A DNA stretch of 64,000 bases from Georgenia muralis (GTDB lineage: Bacteria > Actinomycetota > Actinomycetes > Actinomycetales > Actinomycetaceae). Every line of letters starts with the position of its first letter. The stretch's first letter is position 1. Below the pieces are notes generated by a model, which did not search any database, was not told where the DNA came from, and was given only the letters and a program-made list of their open reading frames with translations. This document shows positions 22,646 through 30,722 of the stretch, piece after piece. The stretch is taken from assembly GCF_003814705.1 (NCBI RefSeq), contig NZ_RKRA01000001.1, forward strand, positions 1,364,001-1,428,000. Direction: 5' to 3'. The position numbers and the translations under genes are program-made.

Positions 22646-23217
22646 TCAGAGCCGGCGCGTGGTGAACAAGGTGGAGCCGTGGACCGCGTCCCGCTCCGTG
22701 CGGCCGGTCTCGACCGACCCGACCTTGGCCAGCACGCGACGCGACGCGGCGTTCCAGTCCCGGACCGCGGCCCACAGACGTCGGAACCCGGACGACCTCG
22801 CCCAGTCCAGGACGGCCGTCGAGGCCTCCGTGGCGTAACCGTGACCCCAGACCCGGCGGAGCAGCTCGAAGGCCAGCTCCGGCTCGTCGTCGGCTCCGCG
22901 CCCGTTGGCCACCAGCCCGCAGTAGCCGATGACGTCGCCGGCTGACCTCCGCTCGACCGCGAGCACGCCGGTCGTCGACGGTGGTTGGCGCGCGTCCAGT
23001 CCTCAAGCTCGCCGAGCGTGGGGCGTCCGTTCGCATCGATCCGGCGGTGCGGCGGCACCCGCGGGCCACGTTCGGTCCAGAGCTGACGATGGACGGCGGC
23101 CTCGGTGACCCGCCAGGGCCGGAGAAGCAGGCGATCGGTCTCGACCTTGGACCTCACCGTCCGGACGCGCTCCACCTGCCATGTCAGCACCTTGTCACCG
23201 GTGAGCGGTGGCGACAC
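22646..23217 (-). pseudogene. GNAT (RimJ/RimL-type) acetyltransferase, frameshifted
   Basis: Two frames together make one acetyltransferase. The upstream frame (from about 23217) has ETDRLLLRPWRVTEAAVHRQ. The downstream frame (to 22646) has VLAVERRSAGDVIGYCGLV, then the acetyl-CoA loop region RRVWGHGYATEAS and WNAASRRVLAKVG. The switch lies around 22970-22990. A single-base indel in the genome or the assembly would explain it. The start is uncertain (GTG 23217, or internal GTG codons). Confidence 0.72.
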
Positions 23218-23262
23218 CGCCGGTCCTGCCGGTCGAGGCTCGGCCGGACGCGACAGCCGGCC

Positions 23263-23889
23263 TCAGGCGAGCGCCGGACGGGCCGTGTGCCGGGGCAGCA
23301 GCCCCCACCGGCCCAGCTCGAGATCCGCCAGGGCCGCGGTGACCGCAGCGTCACCCTCGCGCCAGGACCGCAACGGGTCCGGACCTACGGCACGCAGGCG
23401 TTCCGGGGGCTGGTGGGCGAGCGCGCGTAGGGCCAGCAGGTCGGCGCCGCCCGGTGACTCGGCGAGGAGCCGCACGCTGCCGGTGCGACGGGCGTAGTGC
23501 AGGCGCAGGCCCGCCCACGGCACGACGACGGCGAGCACCGGGACGAGGGCCGCGAGCAGCGCGAGCACCACGGCGAGCGTCCCGACGAGGTCGACGACGC
23601 CGTCGCCGGCCTGGCGCAGCTGCTCGCCGGTGGCGGCGACCCGGTCGAAGGGGTCCTGCAGGCGCGAGCCGACCACGGGCACCCCGGCGGCGGTTGCCCC
23701 GGCGTCGGTCATGCCCGACTCGATCGTCGTCCCGACGTCGGCCAGGCGTCGGCCCGGAGCGGTCGCGGCCATGACGGCACCATGCACGGCCCGCGCGAGC
23801 AGCACCCACACCACCGTCCACGCCACGACGCCGAGGTCGCCGGCCACCTGCAGCGCGCGGCGGAGGGGCTGTTCGGCGTAGAACGTCAT
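23263..23889 (-). CDS. Hypothetical membrane protein paired with epimerase
   Basis: A 208-residue protein with a hydrophobic segment near the N-terminus (GDLGVVAWTVVWVLLARAV, about 17-36). A second, stronger one is GTLAVVLALLAALVPVLAVVVPWAGLRL split over about 104-130. The loop between them (about 40-100) is Gly/Ala-rich, and the C-terminal third is soluble. No family is recognised with confidence. Its ATG overlaps the stop of the epimerase gene (ATGA), so the two are co-translated. Confidence 0.8.
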   Translation of the reverse strand: MTFYAEQPLRRALQVAGDLGVVAWTVVWVLLARAVHGAVMAATAPGRRLADVGTTIESGMTDAGATAAGVPVVGSRLQDPFDRVAATGEQLRQAGDGVVDLVGTLAVVLALLAALVPVLAVVVPWAGLRLHYARRTGSVRLLAESPGGADLLALRALAHQPPERLRAVGPDPLRSWREGDAAVTAALADLELGRWGLLPRHTARPALA

Positions 23890-24731
23890 GACCCGTCGCG
23901 CCAGGAGTGCACCGGGTCGTAGCCGAGCACGCGCCTCGCCTTGGCGATGGAGAGCAGGGTGTCGTGCTCGCCGATCTCACCGCGCACGGGCACGCCGGGG
24001 AACTCGGCGGCGAGCAGCTCGGCGTTGGGCCGGGACATCACGGTGTCCGGAGAGGCGATGACGAAGACGTCGTGCCCCACCGCGTCGTGCTCGAGGGCGC
24101 GCAGGACCGCCCGGGCGCCGTCGCGGGCGTCGATGTACCCCCACAGGTTCCACCGGCGGACGGCGGGATCGGCGTCGAAGCCGGGGAAGGCCGCGTAGTC
24201 CTCCGGGTCCATGACGTTGGAGAAGCGCAGCGACACGATCTTCAGGGTCGGGTCCCAGCGCGTCAGCTCGCGCGCCATCGTCTCCTCGAGGTGCTTGACG
24301 AGGGAGTAGGTGCTCTCGGGGCGGGCCGGGTACTCCTCGTCGACCGGCACGTACGGCGGCGGGACGTCGAACGGCAGCCCGAGGACGGTCTCGGACGAGG
24401 CGTGGACGACGTTGGTGATCCCCAGCCGGCGCACCGCCTGGAAGACGTTGTAGGTGGCGAGCATGTTGTTGTGGAACGTCGCGACGTCGCTGCGCAGCCC
24501 GGGCGCCGGGATGGCGCCGAGGTGGACGACGGCGTCGACGCCGTCGTGCTGGTCGTCCACGCCCGAGAGCGCGTCGAGCACCTGCCCGTAGTCGGTGAGG
24601 TCGACCCGCACGGAGCCCGCACCCCGCTCCCCGGCGACGTCGAGATTGACGACGCTGTGGCCTGCCTCGGCCAGCGTGGTGACGACGGTCCTGCCCAGCT
24701 TCCCGGAGCCCCCGGTGACGGCGATACGCAT
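23886..24731 (-). CDS. NAD-dependent epimerase/dehydratase (extended SDR)
   Basis: A 281-residue extended short-chain dehydrogenase. MRIAVTGGSGKLGRTVV gives the TGxxGxxG cofactor loop. DLTDYGQVLDAL and VVHLGA follow, and the active-site Y-x-x-x-K is in STYSLVKHLEE. FSNVMDPEDY is a substrate-binding loop. This resembles nucleotide-sugar or UDP-glucose epimerases; substrate not determinable. Start: ATG 24731; a long N-terminal extension through the next gene was rejected. Confidence 0.88.
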   Translation of the reverse strand: MRIAVTGGSGKLGRTVVTTLAEAGHSVVNLDVAGERGAGSVRVDLTDYGQVLDALSGVDDQHDGVDAVVHLGAIPAPGLRSDVATFHNNMLATYNVFQAVRRLGITNVVHASSETVLGLPFDVPPPYVPVDEEYPARPESTYSLVKHLEETMARELTRWDPTLKIVSLRFSNVMDPEDYAAFPGFDADPAVRRWNLWGYIDARDGARAVLRALEHDAVGHDVFVIASPDTVMSRPNAELLAAEFPGVPVRGEIGEHDTLLSIAKARRVLGYDPVHSWRDGS

Positions 24732-24764
24732 ACCGCCATCCTGCCGCGCCGGCCCGGGACGCGC

Positions 24765-24801
24765 GAGGGCCCCGGCGGCGCGCTGCCGACCGGGGGCCCT
24801 C
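24765..24801 (-). terminator. Hairpin downstream of the gene at 24811
   Basis: GAGGGCCCCGG (24765-24775) pairs with CGGGGGCCCTC (24791-24801) with one mismatch and a 15-base loop. It lies 10 bp past the stop of the leftward gene, so it should separate that gene from the epimerase gene. Confidence 0.7.
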
Positions 24802-24810
24802 GGACGGGCC

Positions 24811-25641
24811 TCAGAGCTCGCCGAGCTTGCGGCCCTCCGCGTCGTCGGTGCTCGTCTCGTCGGCCTTCTTCTCCGCGGCGTCGGCCGCGTCCTGCACCGC
24901 GTCCGAGCCCTTGTCGGCGGCGTTCTTCGCCTTGCCGCCCGCAGCCTCGGCGGCCTTCTTGGCCGCGTCCCCGGCCTTCTTGGCCGCGGCGCTCGCCTTC
25001 TCGACCACGCTCGCGGCGGCCGCTGCTGCGCCGGACGTCGAGGCGGTGCTGCCGGCGGTGGCGCTCGAGCCGGGGGTGGCGACCGTGGTGTCGTCCCAGT
25101 ACTCCTCCGCCCACGGGTCGTCGATGGGCTGGCTGCGGCGCCAGAGCAGGTAGCCGGTTCCGGCGGCCGCGGTGCCCACGAGCACCCAGCCGAGGGTCTT
25201 GACCACGCCGTGGCTCTTCTTCGGCGGCTGCGACAGCGCCTTGCGGGCGGCCTCACCGGCGACGGCAGCCTTCGCGCTGAGGCCGTCGGTCTTCCCGGCG
25301 GCCTCCGCGGCGTCGTGCATCGCCTTCGAGACCCGCGGCAGGTAGTCGTCGACGATGCGCTCGTAGGCGTTGTCGACGGCGGGGCGCACCTTCTCGGTGG
25401 CGGCCTCGACCTTGGGGGCGGCGACCTTGACCGTGTCACGCCACGCCTTCTCGGCCTTGGGACCGGCCCAGGCGCCGGCGGCCTCGACGCGCGGGCCCGC
25501 CCAGTCCTTGCCGTGCTCGGCGAGAAGCTTCGCCTGCTTGCTCGCCAGGTGGGCCTGCTCGCTGACGACGGCAGCGAGCTCGGCCGCCTGCTTGCGGATC
25601 CGCTCGGCTTCGATCTCAGCGGTCTTGACCTTGCGCGACAT
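24811..25641 (-). CDS. Ala/Lys-rich membrane-anchored hypothetical protein
   Basis: A 276-residue protein with no enzyme motif. Residues 1-145 are helical and charged (coiled-coil-like), with repeated WAGP and KVEAATEKVRPAVDNAYERI segments. One TM helix follows (TLGWVLVGTAAAGTGYLLW, about 149-167). The C-terminal ~90 residues are a low-complexity AAAKKAGDAAKKAAEAAGGK type, similar to LEA or histone-H1-like tails. Start: ATG 25641 with GGGAGAGC upstream. Similar proteins occur near the origin in other actinobacteria; role unknown. Confidence 0.82.
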   Translation of the reverse strand: MSRKVKTAEIEAERIRKQAAELAAVVSEQAHLASKQAKLLAEHGKDWAGPRVEAAGAWAGPKAEKAWRDTVKVAAPKVEAATEKVRPAVDNAYERIVDDYLPRVSKAMHDAAEAAGKTDGLSAKAAVAGEAARKALSQPPKKSHGVVKTLGWVLVGTAAAGTGYLLWRRSQPIDDPWAEEYWDDTTVATPGSSATAGSTASTSGAAAAAASVVEKASAAAKKAGDAAKKAAEAAGGKAKNAADKGSDAVQDAADAAEKKADETSTDDAEGRKLGEL

Positions 25642-25816
25642 GTGCTCTCCCCTACTTGTCGTCCGTGCAACGGCGCGCGGCGTACGCCCGCGCCCTCTGC
25701 AGATCCATCTTGCCCCCAATCGGTCCAACGCGCCCGCGCTTGGCAGGTTCCCCCTCGGTCGACCTCGGCCCACCGCTCGCGCGCGACCTGTGGGCGGTGC
25801 GTGCGAGGATCGACCC

Positions 25817-26338
25817 ATGGAAGCGACTCTGCACACCTCCGCCGGCGACATCGTCGTCGAGCTCTACCCCAACCACGCGCCCAAGACGGTCGCCAACTTC
25901 ACCGAGCTGGCCACCGGGAAGCGCACGTGGACCGACCCGTCGACCGGTGAGGAGACCGACCGTCCCCTCTACGACGGGGTGGTCTTCCACCGCGTCATCC
26001 CCAACTTCATGATCCAGGGCGGCGACCCGCTGGGGAACGGCACGGGCGGTCCCGGCTACACGTTCGACGACGAGATCCACCCCGAGCTGAGCTTCACCGA
26101 GCCCTACATCCTGGCGATGGCCAACGCGGGCAAGCGCGGCGGCCGCGGCACCAACGGCTCGCAGTTCTTCATCACCACCGCGGCCACCACCTGGTTGCAG
26201 GGCAAGCACACGATCTTCGGCAAGGTCGTCGACCAGGCGTCGCGCGCCGTCGTCGACAAGATCGGTGCCACCCCCACCGGCGCGATGGACCGGCCCGTCG
26301 AGGACATCGTCATCACCTCCGTCACCGTCTCCGAGTAA
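25817..26338 (+). CDS. Peptidyl-prolyl cis-trans isomerase (cyclophilin type)
   Basis: A 173-residue cyclophilin. FHRVIPNFMIQGGDP contains the catalytic arginine region. LAMANAGKRGGRGTNGSQFFITT and FGKVVDQAS complete the fold. No signal peptide, so cytoplasmic. Start: ATG 25817 (MEATLHTSAGDIVVELYP). It lies next to a rhomboid protease gene, the same pairing as in mycobacteria. Confidence 0.95.
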   Translation: MEATLHTSAGDIVVELYPNHAPKTVANFTELATGKRTWTDPSTGEETDRPLYDGVVFHRVIPNFMIQGGDPLGNGTGGPGYTFDDEIHPELSFTEPYILAMANAGKRGGRGTNGSQFFITTAATTWLQGKHTIFGKVVDQASRAVVDKIGATPTGAMDRPVEDIVITSVTVSE

Positions 26339-26363
26339 GTCCCTCGACGAGCGTGATGCACGG

Positions 26364-27209
26364 ATGAGCCACGACCCCGGGCAGACCGGCACCGAGGTGC
26401 CGGTCTGCCCTCGTCACCCCGACGTCGTCGCGTACGTGAGATGCCAGCGCTGCGGACGACCCACCTGCCCGCAGTGCCAGCGGCCCGCCCCCGTAGGGAT
26501 CCAGTGCGTCGACTGCGTCGCTGAGGCGCGGCGCAACGCCCCGGTCGTCCGCACGGTCCTCGGTGGTCGCGCGCGCGGCGACAAGCCGGTCATCACCGTG
26601 ACGGTGATCGGCCTGAGCGTCCTGGCGTACCTTTTGCAGATGGTGCTCGGTGGAGCGCTGACCTCCCGGCTGGTGTTCGCGCCGTCGATCGGCTGGGTGG
26701 AACCCCACCGGTTCCTCACCTCGGCATTCCTCCACGGCGGTGCCCTGCACCTCGCGGTGAACATGTACGCCCTGTGGATCGTGGGGTCCGTGCTCGAACC
26801 GGCGCTGGGTCGATGGCGCTACATCGCCCTCTACCTGCTCTCGGCGATCGGCGGCTCGGTCGCCGTGCTCGTCCTGGCCGACCCCGAGGGCATCTCGTGG
26901 ATCACCCAGGTCGTCGGCGCGTCCGGGGCGGTCTTCGGGCTGTTCTCGGCCATCTTCCTCGTGATGCGCCGGCTGGGGCGCGACGCCACCCAGATCCTCG
27001 TCCTCATCGGGGTGAACTTCGCCCTCGGGTTCTTCATCAGCTCGATCTCCTGGCAGGCGCACCTGGGCGGCGCCGTCATCGGAGCGATCCTCGCCGCGGC
27101 CTACGTCTACGCACCCAAGGACCGGCGGACCCTCGTGAGCGTGCTCGCCACGGTGGGGGTCGCGGTCGTCCTGCTCGTCGCTGCGTACCTGAAGTACACG
27201 GTGGCCTGA
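26364..27209 (+). CDS. Rhomboid family intramembrane serine protease
   Basis: A 281-residue protease. The N-terminal ~55 residues hold several Cys and His (VCPRHPDV, RCQRCGRPTCPQCQ, QCVDC), a B-box or zinc-ribbon-like head common in actinobacterial rhomboids. The membrane part has the catalytic serine in VGASGAVFG and the histidine in WQAHLGGAVIG. HLAVNMYALW is the conserved oxyanion-side helix. Start: ATG 26364, 25 bp after the cyclophilin stop. Substrates unknown. Confidence 0.94.
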   Translation: MSHDPGQTGTEVPVCPRHPDVVAYVRCQRCGRPTCPQCQRPAPVGIQCVDCVAEARRNAPVVRTVLGGRARGDKPVITVTVIGLSVLAYLLQMVLGGALTSRLVFAPSIGWVEPHRFLTSAFLHGGALHLAVNMYALWIVGSVLEPALGRWRYIALYLLSAIGGSVAVLVLADPEGISWITQVVGASGAVFGLFSAIFLVMRRLGRDATQILVLIGVNFALGFFISSISWQAHLGGAVIGAILAAAYVYAPKDRRTLVSVLATVGVAVVLLVAAYLKYTVA

Positions 27210-27283
27210 CCGGCGGTTCACGGAAGATCCGGCCCTTGGGGATGACCCGGTCTTGGATGATTCGGCCCTGGGGAAGATCCGGC

Positions 27284-27502
27284 GGCCGAGCGCCGTCGTT
27301 GTCGCCCCGTAGGTTGCCCCACGCGAGGCGGTTGCGCCGGTGCGCCGGTGTGCCGGTGTGCCGGGCCGTGCTGCCGCCCTCGGCTCGAGCAGGTCCGGGC
27401 GGATTCGGTTGTCCGGGGAGGTTGTGGCGGTGTGGGGATGGTTCGGCGGCTCTGCGCCGTCGTTCTCACCCCGTAGGTTGCCCCAGCGCGAGGCGGTTGT
27501 GC
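27284..27502. repeat. Pair of ~59-bp imperfect direct repeats in a gene-free stretch
   Basis: The non-coding stretch 27210-27909 (700 bp) holds two copies of a segment that includes CCCCGTAGGTTGCCCCA and CGCGAGGCGGTTG, at about 27284-27340 and 27444-27502. They differ at a handful of positions. No gene is supported anywhere in the stretch; its right end holds the DnaA-box-like sites listed separately. Confidence 0.7.
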
Positions 27503-27829
27503 CGCTGTGTCGTCCGTCGTCCGGCTCCGCCGTCGTCCGGCCCAGCTTTCGTGAGTCGATGCCGGCGTTGGCCAACCCCCGGCACGGTTCTGCCGGTCCG
27601 GCCCGGCGCGAGTGCGTGCCGCCGCGTCCACTGCCGCTGTGGACGGCACATAGCGGTGCGGTTGACCTCTGGGCGCACATCAGAGGCGCTGCTCCATCCG
27701 AGCAAACGCTTCCAAGGCCGGCTCAGGGCGACCGCGCGGACCAGATGGTCGCCGCTGGATCGCTGCCCGGCCGTCCGCGCCCGGGCGGGCGCGTCCGTCC
27801 ACAGGACCACACAAACTACATGCCTGTAG

Positions 27830-27881
27830 TTCTCCACAGGTATGCGCACAGATGTGGATGACAACCGTGTAACTATCCACA
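27830..27881. promoter_or_regulatory. DnaA-box-like cluster, left of the IS element
   Basis: Three 9-mers each one base from a DnaA box within 52 bp: TTCTCCACA (27830-27838), TGTGGATGA (27853-27861, minus-strand box) and CTATCCACA (27873-27881). Weaker sites lie at 27795 and 27896. Confidence 0.5.
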
Positions 27882-27909
27882 CCTGAGTGCACATCGGTGG
27901 ATAGTGGAG

Positions 27910-27928
27910 TGTTCCCGAAAAAGTGGAC
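27910..27928. repeat. IS terminal inverted repeat (orfB end)
   Basis: TGTTCCCGAAAAAGTGGAC. It pairs with the repeat at 29153-29171. Confidence 0.8.
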
Positions 27929-27936
27929 TCGGGGAA

Positions 27937-28851
27937 TTACGCCGCGAGTTCGTTGATGTGTCGTAATCCTAGTTCATACTCTGCTGGTGTCAAATACCCG
28001 AGGGTGGAGTGGCGTCGGGCGCGGTTGTAGTACTCCTCGATCCAGGTGAACGTGGCCTTCTTCAGGTCAGTGATGGCCGGCCAGGGGCGGGTGTGGATAA
28101 GTTCCTTCTTGTAGGTCGCGAAGAATGATTCCGCGACGGCATTGTCATAGCAGATACCGGTCCGGCCCAGCGAGCGGCGGACATGGTGACGCCGGCAGAA
28201 TTTGTCGAAATCCTTGGACGTGTATTGCGTGCCGCGGTCGCTGTGAAAGATCACCCCCTTGGGTGGGCGGCGGTGAGCGATGGCCATCTCCAGGGCATCG
28301 GTGACCAGCTCGGTGCGCATGTGGTCCGCGAGGGCCCAGCCGATGACCATGCGCGAGTGCAAGTCGATGACGGTGGCCAGGTAGGCCCACCCGTCCCAGG
28401 TGCGCACGTAGGTGATGTCCCCGCACCAGCGGGTGTTCGGCTCGGCGGCGGTGAAATCCCGGCCGATCAGGTCCGGGGCGCCCACGGGGTTCTCGCCGGG
28501 CACCGTGGTGCGCTTCCAGGCCTTGGGATGGCGGCCCTTCAGGCCCGCGGCGCGCATCAGCCGCCAGACCCGCTTGTGGGAGACCTTGTGGCCGGCGGCC
28601 GCCAGGTGGGCGCGCAGGCGCCGCACCCCCGGCCGGCCGTTGAGGTGGTCGTAGTGGTGCTTGATCAACTCGATCAGCTCGGCGTCGGCGACCTCACGGG
28701 CCGAGGGGGCCTTGCCGCGCCACTTGTAGTACCCCGAGGTCGACACCCCGAGCTGGTCGCACATGAACGACACCGGGAACGCATTCGAGTCAGCCCAGTC
28801 CGCGATCGCAGCAAACTTCACCGCTGGTCTTTCGCGAACCAGGTCGCCACT
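27937..28851 (-). CDS. IS3-family transposase OrfB (catalytic part, made by -1 frameshift)
   Basis: 304 residues from the frameshift point. The integrase fold has the DDE triad: first Asp in RWCGDITYVRTW, second in FHSDRGTQYTS, Glu in NAVAESFFATYKKEL. An HTH_21-type region (GRPGVRRLRAHLAAAGHKVSHKRVWRLM) precedes it. The frame remains open upstream but has no good start; it should be made as an OrfAB fusion of about 390 residues. It ends RHINELAA with no truncation. Confidence 0.93.
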   Translation of the reverse strand, partial: SGDLVRERPAVKFAAIADWADSNAFPVSFMCDQLGVSTSGYYKWRGKAPSAREVADAELIELIKHHYDHLNGRPGVRRLRAHLAAAGHKVSHKRVWRLMRAAGLKGRHPKAWKRTTVPGENPVGAPDLIGRDFTAAEPNTRWCGDITYVRTWDGWAYLATVIDLHSRMVIGWALADHMRTELVTDALEMAIAHRRPPKGVIFHSDRGTQYTSKDFDKFCRRHHVRRSLGRTGICYDNAVAESFFATYKKELIHTRPWPAITDLKKATFTWIEEYYNRARRHSTLGYLTPAEYELGLRHINELAA

Positions 28852-29108
28852 TTTTTTGCGAACTCCGCCTCCATGCGCAGCCGCTTGTTCTCCTCGCGCA
28901 GGCGCTCGAGCTCGGCCCGCTCGTCCTCGTTCAACGGACGCTCGGGCTCTTTCCCCTCGTCCCGGGCCTTCTTCACCCATTTCCCCAATGTCATCTCATG
29001 GACGCCGATGCTCCGCGCCACCTCGGCGATCGCTCGGCCATCATTCAGGACCAAACTAACAGCGTTGGCCTTGTACTCCGGGGTAAAGCTGCGACGGGTT
29101 GATCCCAC
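28818..29108 (-). CDS. IS3-family transposase OrfA (HTH)
   Basis: A 96-residue OrfA with the helix-turn-helix of the HTH_Tnp_1 kind (FTPEYKANAVSLV, IAEVARSIGVHEMTLGKWVKKA). A leucine-zipper-like coiled coil follows (ERAELERLREENKRLRMEAEF). It binds the IS ends. Start: GTG 29108. Its last ~11 codons overlap OrfB across the slippery site. Confidence 0.93.
   Translation of the reverse strand: MGSTRRSFTPEYKANAVSLVLNDGRAIAEVARSIGVHEMTLGKWVKKARDEGKEPERPLNEDERAELERLREENKRLRMEAEFAKKVATWFAKDQR
28851..28857 (-). promoter_or_regulatory. A7 slippery site for programmed -1 frameshift
   Basis: Seven A residues on the minus strand. OrfA reads GCA AAA AAA GTG; slipping back one base gives AGT GGC GAC in the OrfB frame. 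This matches the A-AAA-AAG type signal used by IS3 elements. Confidence 0.85.
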
Positions 29109-29152
29109 GGTCGACTCCCTTCGTTCAGGGAACTCGCGTTACGGACCCCACT

Positions 29153-29171
29153 GTCCACTTAACCGGGAACG
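29153..29171. repeat. IS terminal inverted repeat (orfA end)
   Basis: GTCCACTTAACCGGGAACG, whose reverse complement CGTTCCCGGTTAAGTGGAC matches the other end at 15 of 19 bases. Confidence 0.8.
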
Positions 29172-29218
29172 GTCCAATAGTTACACGCCTGTGAGTTTCC
29201 CCCAGGTGGGGACAAGGC

Positions 29219-29271
29219 TGTGGACAGACTGGGCACGGGGTTGGGGAACCACAAGGCCAGGCTGGGGATAA
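29219..29271. promoter_or_regulatory. DnaA-box-like sites, right of the IS element
   Basis: TGTGGACAG (29219-29227) and TGGGGATAA (29263-29271), each one base off a minus-strand DnaA box. They would lie next to the left cluster if the IS were removed. The gap 29172-29365 has no gene. Confidence 0.45.
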
Positions 29272-29365
29272 GTGGACGCTGACTGTGGAGATCCCTCGGC
29301 CACAGCGCACGGTGGCACCGCCGGCCCGGCCAGCAGTGCCCCAGGGGCTGCGCGGGAACGACGAC

Positions 29366-29391
29366 GGGCCCCGACCGTGTGGTCGGGGCCC
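29366..29391 (-). terminator. Terminator of crgA
   Basis: A perfect 11-bp inverted repeat, GGGCCCCGACC then GTGT then GGTCGGGGCCC. It lies 48 bp past the crgA stop. Confidence 0.85.
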
Positions 29392-29438
29392 GCTCAACTG
29401 CCGGGCGCGCCAGGTGCCGGCGCAGGCTCGGCGCCGTC

Positions 29439-29693
29439 TCAGCGCCAGCGCATCGTCATGAAGAACCCAGTGATCATCACGCCGAAACCGATGGCCAGGT
29501 TCCAGTTCCCCAGACCCGGGACGGGCAGGTTGCCCTGCGTGAGGTACGTCAGGACGACCGAGACGAGGCCGAGGACCATCAGCGCCACCATCGTCGGGGC
29601 CCACCAGTGCGGGCTCGGGCGGGGGCCGGCGGGCGGCGTGGGGGTGCTGCCCACGGTGTGGCCGGACTTCTTGCGCTTCCTCGACTCGGGCAC
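29439..29693 (-). CDS. crgA: Cell division protein CrgA
   Basis: An 84-residue septation regulator of actinobacteria that interacts with FtsZ/FtsI-class division proteins. A basic head (VPESRKRKKSGH) is followed by two TM helices (WWAPTMVALMVLGLVSVVLTYL and NLAIGFGVMITGFFMTMRW) joined by a short loop with LPVPGLGNWN. Start: GTG 29693, with GAGGAG seven bases upstream; longer in-frame extensions were rejected. It is divergent from the DUF881 gene. Confidence 0.95.
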   Translation of the reverse strand: MPESRKRKKSGHTVGSTPTPPAGPRPSPHWWAPTMVALMVLGLVSVVLTYLTQGNLPVPGLGNWNLAIGFGVMITGFFMTMRWR

Positions 29694-29856
29694 TGCTCGT
29701 CTCCTCACGGCCCCGCACGGGGCACCACTGTCATGCCGGGTGCCCCGGCCGCTTCCGACGGACACGTTCCCGCGGGGGCCGGTCCGTCGCCTACCGTAGT
29801 CTCGCACGCGTGTCGTCCGGGGCGGCCCCGGCCACGCGGCACCGGGAGGAGGCGCC

Positions 29857-30654
29857 GTGGAGCACCACAGCGATCCGCCCGAGCCCGGCGCCGCGGAGCT
29901 CGCGAGGCCGCAGCGCCCCCACACGGCGCGACGGCCCCTCCCCACCCTCCTGCGTGCCGGGTCCGTCGGGACCGCCGCGGTCGCCGCGCTCGCGGGTCTG
30001 CTCTTCGCCACGGGCGCCCAGATCTTCGCCGGCGACAGCTCACGCGACGCCGCGGACATCACCGACCTCGCACGTGACGAGGCCGAGCGCCTCCTCGAGC
30101 TCGAGGAGGACAACGCCGGCCTCCGTGCCGCTATCCAGCCTTACCTCGACGCCGAGCCGGCTCCGACGAGCGAGGGCGGGGGCGCCTTCCTCGCGGCACT
30201 GGCAGCCGGGAGCGAGACGGCCGCGGGGCCCGGCCTGCGCGTCGAGCTCTGGGACGCCCCCGTCGACGGCCAGGACTCCGACATCCCCCCGGACGCGCTC
30301 GTGGTCCACCAGCAGGACCTCGAGGCCGTCATGAACGCGCTGTGGGCGGGCGGCGCCGAGGCGATGGCGGTGCAGGGCCACCGGGTCGTCTCCACCACCG
30401 GCGTGCGCTGCGTGGGCAACGTCCTCCACATCCAGGGCCGGATCTACTCACCACCCTTCCGTGTCGAGGCGATCGGCGACCCCGAACAGCTGCGCACGTC
30501 GCTCCTCTCCGCCGAGGGCGTGCAGATCTACCTCCAGTACGTCGACGCCGTCGGCCTGGGTTGGTCGGTCGAGGAGACCGGGCTCGAGCTCCCCGCCTAC
30601 AGCGGATCCCTGAGCCTGCGCCACGCCGAGGTCATCGAGGAGGGCACCGCATGA
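29857..30654 (+). CDS. DUF881 family membrane-anchored protein
   Basis: A 265-residue protein. One TM anchor (SVGTAAVAALAGLLFATGAQI, about 36-56) is followed by a short coiled coil (RDEAERLLELEEDNAGLRAAI) and the extracytoplasmic DUF881 domain (PGLRVELWDAP to the end, including LVVHQQDLEAVMNALWAGGAEAM). DUF881 genes sit beside crgA and division genes in actinobacteria; function unknown. Start: GTG 29857 after GGAGGAGG. The stop overlaps the following mini-ORF (ATGA). Confidence 0.92.
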   Translation: MEHHSDPPEPGAAELARPQRPHTARRPLPTLLRAGSVGTAAVAALAGLLFATGAQIFAGDSSRDAADITDLARDEAERLLELEEDNAGLRAAIQPYLDAEPAPTSEGGGAFLAALAAGSETAAGPGLRVELWDAPVDGQDSDIPPDALVVHQQDLEAVMNALWAGGAEAMAVQGHRVVSTTGVRCVGNVLHIQGRIYSPPFRVEAIGDPEQLRTSLLSAEGVQIYLQYVDAVGLGWSVEETGLELPAYSGSLSLRHAEVIEEGTA

Positions 30655-30722
30655 CCGCACCCGACCGCACGGCCGTCGCCGCCGCCGCGGTTACCCCACC
30701 CGAGAGGACGTCGGAGCAGTGA
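30651..30722 (+). CDS. 23-codon ORF coupled to both neighbours
   Basis: MTAPDRTAVAAAAVTPPERT followed by SEQ and a stop. Its ATG shares bases with the DUF881 stop (ATGA) and its stop shares bases with the GTG of the next gene (GTGA). In related genomes a class E sortase gene often lies between DUF881 and pabA/trpG. This fragment could be a remnant N-terminus, or only a translational bridge. Too short for family assignment. Confidence 0.4.
   Translation: MTAPDRTAVAAAAVTPPERTSEQ

Larger units (their letters stand above)
27910..29171 (-). mobile_element. IS3-family insertion sequence
   Basis: About 1.26 kb bounded by imperfect 19-bp inverted repeats (15 of 19 match). Two overlapping transposase frames are joined by a -1 frameshift. 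No clear target-site duplication is seen at the ends chosen here, so the outermost bases could shift slightly or the duplication has decayed. The element sits in non-coding DNA and splits a group of DnaA-box-like sites. Both frames look intact. Confidence 0.93.

Noticed and set aside
27340..27861. 173-codon plus-strand frame after the rhomboid gene
   Set aside because: Arg/Ser/Pro-rich with no domain; it spans repeats and DnaA-like boxes, so probably non-coding.
27910..29171. Composite transposon or larger island bounded by the IS
   Set aside because: Only one IS copy is present; conserved core genes flank it on both sides.
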